Below, piece after piece: positions 13,008-14,603 of a stretch of 14,603 nt of DNA; the first letter of the stretch is position 1, and every line of letters begins with the position of its first letter. Under the pieces are notes generated by a model that worked only from the letters and a program-made list of their open reading frames with translations, was not told the origin of the DNA and did no database searches. A program made the position numbers and the translations under genes. Location: positions 1 through 14,603 of the forward strand of contig CANNIJ010000035.1 in the NCBI GenBank assembly GCA_947505025.1, given 5' to 3'. Source of the stretch: Legionellaceae bacterium (GTDB taxonomy: Bacteria; Pseudomonadota; Gammaproteobacteria; Legionellales; Legionellaceae).

Positions 13008-14238
13008 CCCGATGGTTTTTTAAGCGCACATAATCAGGCAAACCGTTGACGTATGGTGGATTAGCCTCCCCTGCGATCAACGGCAACAGGTACCGTCTAC
13101 AAGCATCGGTGATGCCCATACCGTCTGGACGAATAAATTCTTTTGGCATGGTCTTTTCTTGATTAGCCACGGCAGATAAAGGTACATGTTGAATGGACCA
13201 CAGGTAAGGGTGATCTTGTTCTCGCACAATAATCGGCATCACTGCATTTTGACCGCTGACCGCTAAATCAACAGCAGCTTTTCCCAAGGCATATGCTTGT
13301 TCAACATCGACCGCTGAGGCAATATGACGCGCTGATCTTTGCAAATAATCGGCCACGGCCCAATGATATTTTAATTTCAGTTCGGTTTGGACTAGCTGAG
13401 CTAATACAGGTGCTACACCGCCAAGTTGCGCATGTCCAAAAGAATCACGTATGCCTGCTTCACTTAAAAATTGACCACTTATGTCACGAATTCCTTCTGA
13501 GACAACAACTACACAATAACCATAATCTTTAACACATTGAGCGACATTGGTGATAAAAATCTCTGGATTGAATGGTACTTCTGGAAATAAGATCAAGTGA
13601 GGTGGTTCGCTGTTTTTAGAACCGGCTAAGCCGCTGGCAGCTGCAATCCAACCGGCATGTCGCCCCATTACTTCAAAAATAAATACTTTAGTTGAGTTTG
13701 CGGCCATAGATGCAACATCAAATCCTGCTTCTTGCGTTGAAACTGCTATATATTTAGCTACAGAACCAAATCCAGGACAGGTATCTGTTAACGGCAAATC
13801 ATTATCGACGGTCTTAGGTATCCCAATACATGTCACAGGATAACCAGCATCTTGACTCAGGCGTGCGACTTTATCCGCGGTATCTTGAGAATCTCCACCG
13901 CCATTATAGAAAAAATACCCAATGTTATGGGCTTTAAACACATCTAATACACGCTTAAATTCAGCCAGATCATTTTTGAGTTTGTATCGACAAGATCCAA
14001 ATGCACCGCCAGGAGTATGGATTAATTTAGCTATATCCTCAGGACTCTCCATGGAGGTATCAAATAATTTTTCTTCCAGCACACCCAGGATCCCGTGTTG
14101 TGCGGCATAAACTTTAGAGATTTTATCTGGGTATTGGAGCGCAGTTTGAATGACTCCACAAGCAGAGGCATTAATGACCGCAGTTACTCCGCCAGATTGT
14201 GCATAAATTGCATTTTTAATTACTGGCTTAGTTAACAT
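12970..14238 (-). CDS. pfp: Pyrophosphate-dependent 6-phosphofructokinase
   Basis: Phosphorylates fructose 6-phosphate to fructose 1,6-bisphosphate with PPi in place of ATP; the reaction is close to equilibrium, so it can serve glycolysis or gluconeogenesis. The 422-residue protein has SGGVTAVINA near the N-terminus, GGGDSQDT (113-120) where ATP enzymes have GGDGS, PKTVDND (141-147) with the PPi-type lysine K142 in place of glycine and catalytic D145, and MGRHAGW (191-197) for the sugar phosphate. The combination of D116 and K142 is the reason for calling it PPi-dependent. Its ATG shares 7 nt with the stop of the upstream sensor kinase gene (ATGTTAA), so the two are cotranscribed and probably coupled. 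The C-terminus overlaps the pilin gene by 38 nt; no clear terminator is visible there. Confidence 0.95.
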   Translation of the reverse strand: MLTKPVIKNAIYAQSGGVTAVINASACGVIQTALQYPDKISKVYAAQHGILGVLEEKLFDTSMESPEDIAKLIHTPGGAFGSCRYKLKNDLAEFKRVLDVFKAHNIGYFFYNGGGDSQDTADKVARLSQDAGYPVTCIGIPKTVDNDLPLTDTCPGFGSVAKYIAVSTQEAGFDVASMAANSTKVFIFEVMGRHAGWIAAASGLAGSKNSEPPHLILFPEVPFNPEIFITNVAQCVKDYGYCVVVVSEGIRDISGQFLSEAGIRDSFGHAQLGGVAPVLAQLVQTELKLKYHWAVADYLQRSARHIASAVDVEQAYALGKAAVDLAVSGQNAVMPIIVREQDHPYLWSIQHVPLSAVANQEKTMPKEFIRPDGMGITDACRRYLLPLIAGEANPPYVNGLPDYVRLKNHRVKQQLDKWPGGI

Positions 14239-14603
14239 TGAGAGATCCCCGTTTTGGATTGAATATGAGCCGCATAATCATGTATAACATTTTCGATGCT
14301 AGTCATTAAGCGCGTAAAGTGTTCATGTAAAACGTCAGTTGATTCGGCATTTCTGGCTAGACGTTCCAAACTTGCCACATTCTTTTGTAGCTCAGGCACT
14401 CCACAAAAACACGCTGCTCCGTGTAGTTTATGTGCATTACGTTCTAAAGCCTGCAGATCATTCCGTTGCCATTGATCAAGAAAATCTTTGCGATGAACAT
14501 GTAGTTCATTCACAAAATGTAATAAAAAATCATTGGCCAGTATCTGATTACCAGCGACACGCTGTACGCACAGCGTCCAATCAATTGATAATGAGCGTGA
14601 TTG
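14232..14603 (-). CDS. barA: C-terminal Hpt domain of a BarA/LetS-type hybrid histidine kinase (runs off the right edge)
   Basis: The last 123 residues of a larger protein; the frame is open to the window edge, so the apparent GTG start at 14513 is not a real start. The segment begins with IDWTLCVQRVAGN, typical of an Hpt domain, and continues as a helical bundle with HKLHGAACFCGVPEL. The phosphorylated histidine is the first His of that motif (codon 14432-14430). BarA of E. coli has HKLHGSCGYSGVP at this place, so the protein is most likely the BarA/GacS/LetS tripartite kinase, which passes phosphate to UvrY/GacA/LetA and, through small RNAs, controls CsrA. The kinase and receiver domains lie outside the window, so the assignment rests on the Hpt domain only. 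It overlaps pfp by 7 nt. Confidence 0.82.
   Translation of the reverse strand, partial: QSRSLSIDWTLCVQRVAGNQILANDFLLHFVNELHVHRKDFLDQWQRNDLQALERNAHKLHGAACFCGVPELQKNVASLERLARNAESTDVLHEHFTRLMTSIENVIHDYAAHIQSKTGISQC

Noticed and set aside
13002..13025. Hairpin with a T-run just after the pilin stop (AACC-CGAT-GGTTTTTT, within a GCTTAA/TTAAGC inverted repeat)
   Set aside because: The inner stem is only 4 base pairs and AT-rich in part, and it lies in pfp coding sequence; too weak to call a terminator without 3'-end data.
14232..14513. A free-standing 93-residue Hpt protein starting at GTG 14513
   Set aside because: The frame stays open to the window edge, and the upstream residues (IDWTLCVQRVAGN and on) complete the Hpt domain, so this is the tail of a longer protein.

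Overview
The window is a densely coding, AT-rich stretch (roughly 40% G+C by eye) of a gammaproteobacterial chromosome. Most products align closely with E. coli proteins recalled from memory (Orn, Cca, RsgA, RarA, SohB, PotABCD, BolA, BarA-type Hpt). A PPi-dependent phosphofructokinase fused by overlap to a BarA/LetS-type sensor kinase gene, a plug-less GadC-like antiporter and a polyamine importer together suggest Legionellales (Legionella/Coxiella relatives). That placement is an inference and was not tested by any search. I see no rRNA, tRNA, CRISPR array, insertion sequence or prophage gene. No stretch above 300 bases lacks a gene; the largest gap is about 120 bases, between bolA and the pilin gene.

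Layout. (1) 1-1414, minus strand: cca followed by the N-terminal 109 codons of orn, overlapping by 11 nt; orn runs off the left edge. (2) 1459-5971, plus strand: rsgA, a BenE-type transporter, rarA, then a Gfo/Idh/MocA dehydrogenase. (3) 5980-12467, minus strand: a seven-gene unit read as bolA, a GadC-like permease, potA, potB, potC, potD, sohB. Nearly all junctions down to potD are 4- or 11-nt stop/start overlaps, and a good sigma-70-like promoter precedes bolA. (4) 12588-13007, plus strand: a major-type type IV pilin, divergent from bolA. (5) 12970-14603, minus strand: pfp, preceded by and overlapping the C-terminal Hpt domain of a BarA/LetS hybrid histidine kinase that enters from the right edge. 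The pilin and pfp reading frames overlap tail-to-tail by 38 nt.

How the genes work together. Cca and Orn both act on RNA (tRNA 3' ends, nanoRNA decay), and RsgA matures the 30S subunit. RarA works at stalled replication forks. The pot genes encode a complete spermidine/putrescine ABC importer; the attached permease and BolA suggest one unit for nitrogenous-solute uptake or exchange under a stress/redox regulator. The sensor-kinase/pfp pair links a global two-component regulator with a glycolytic/gluconeogenic step.

The most unusual observations are: an exact 18-nt repeat covering the translation starts of both potD and the permease gene, 4.1 kb apart; two identical 11-nt stop/start overlaps in unrelated operons; a Cca protein whose HD domain has lost its metal-binding motif; a PotC whose EAA loop has lost its glutamate; and a PotD with altered ligand-pocket residues. 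I found no wholly new system; the window is mainly housekeeping DNA with unusual junctions and gene combinations.
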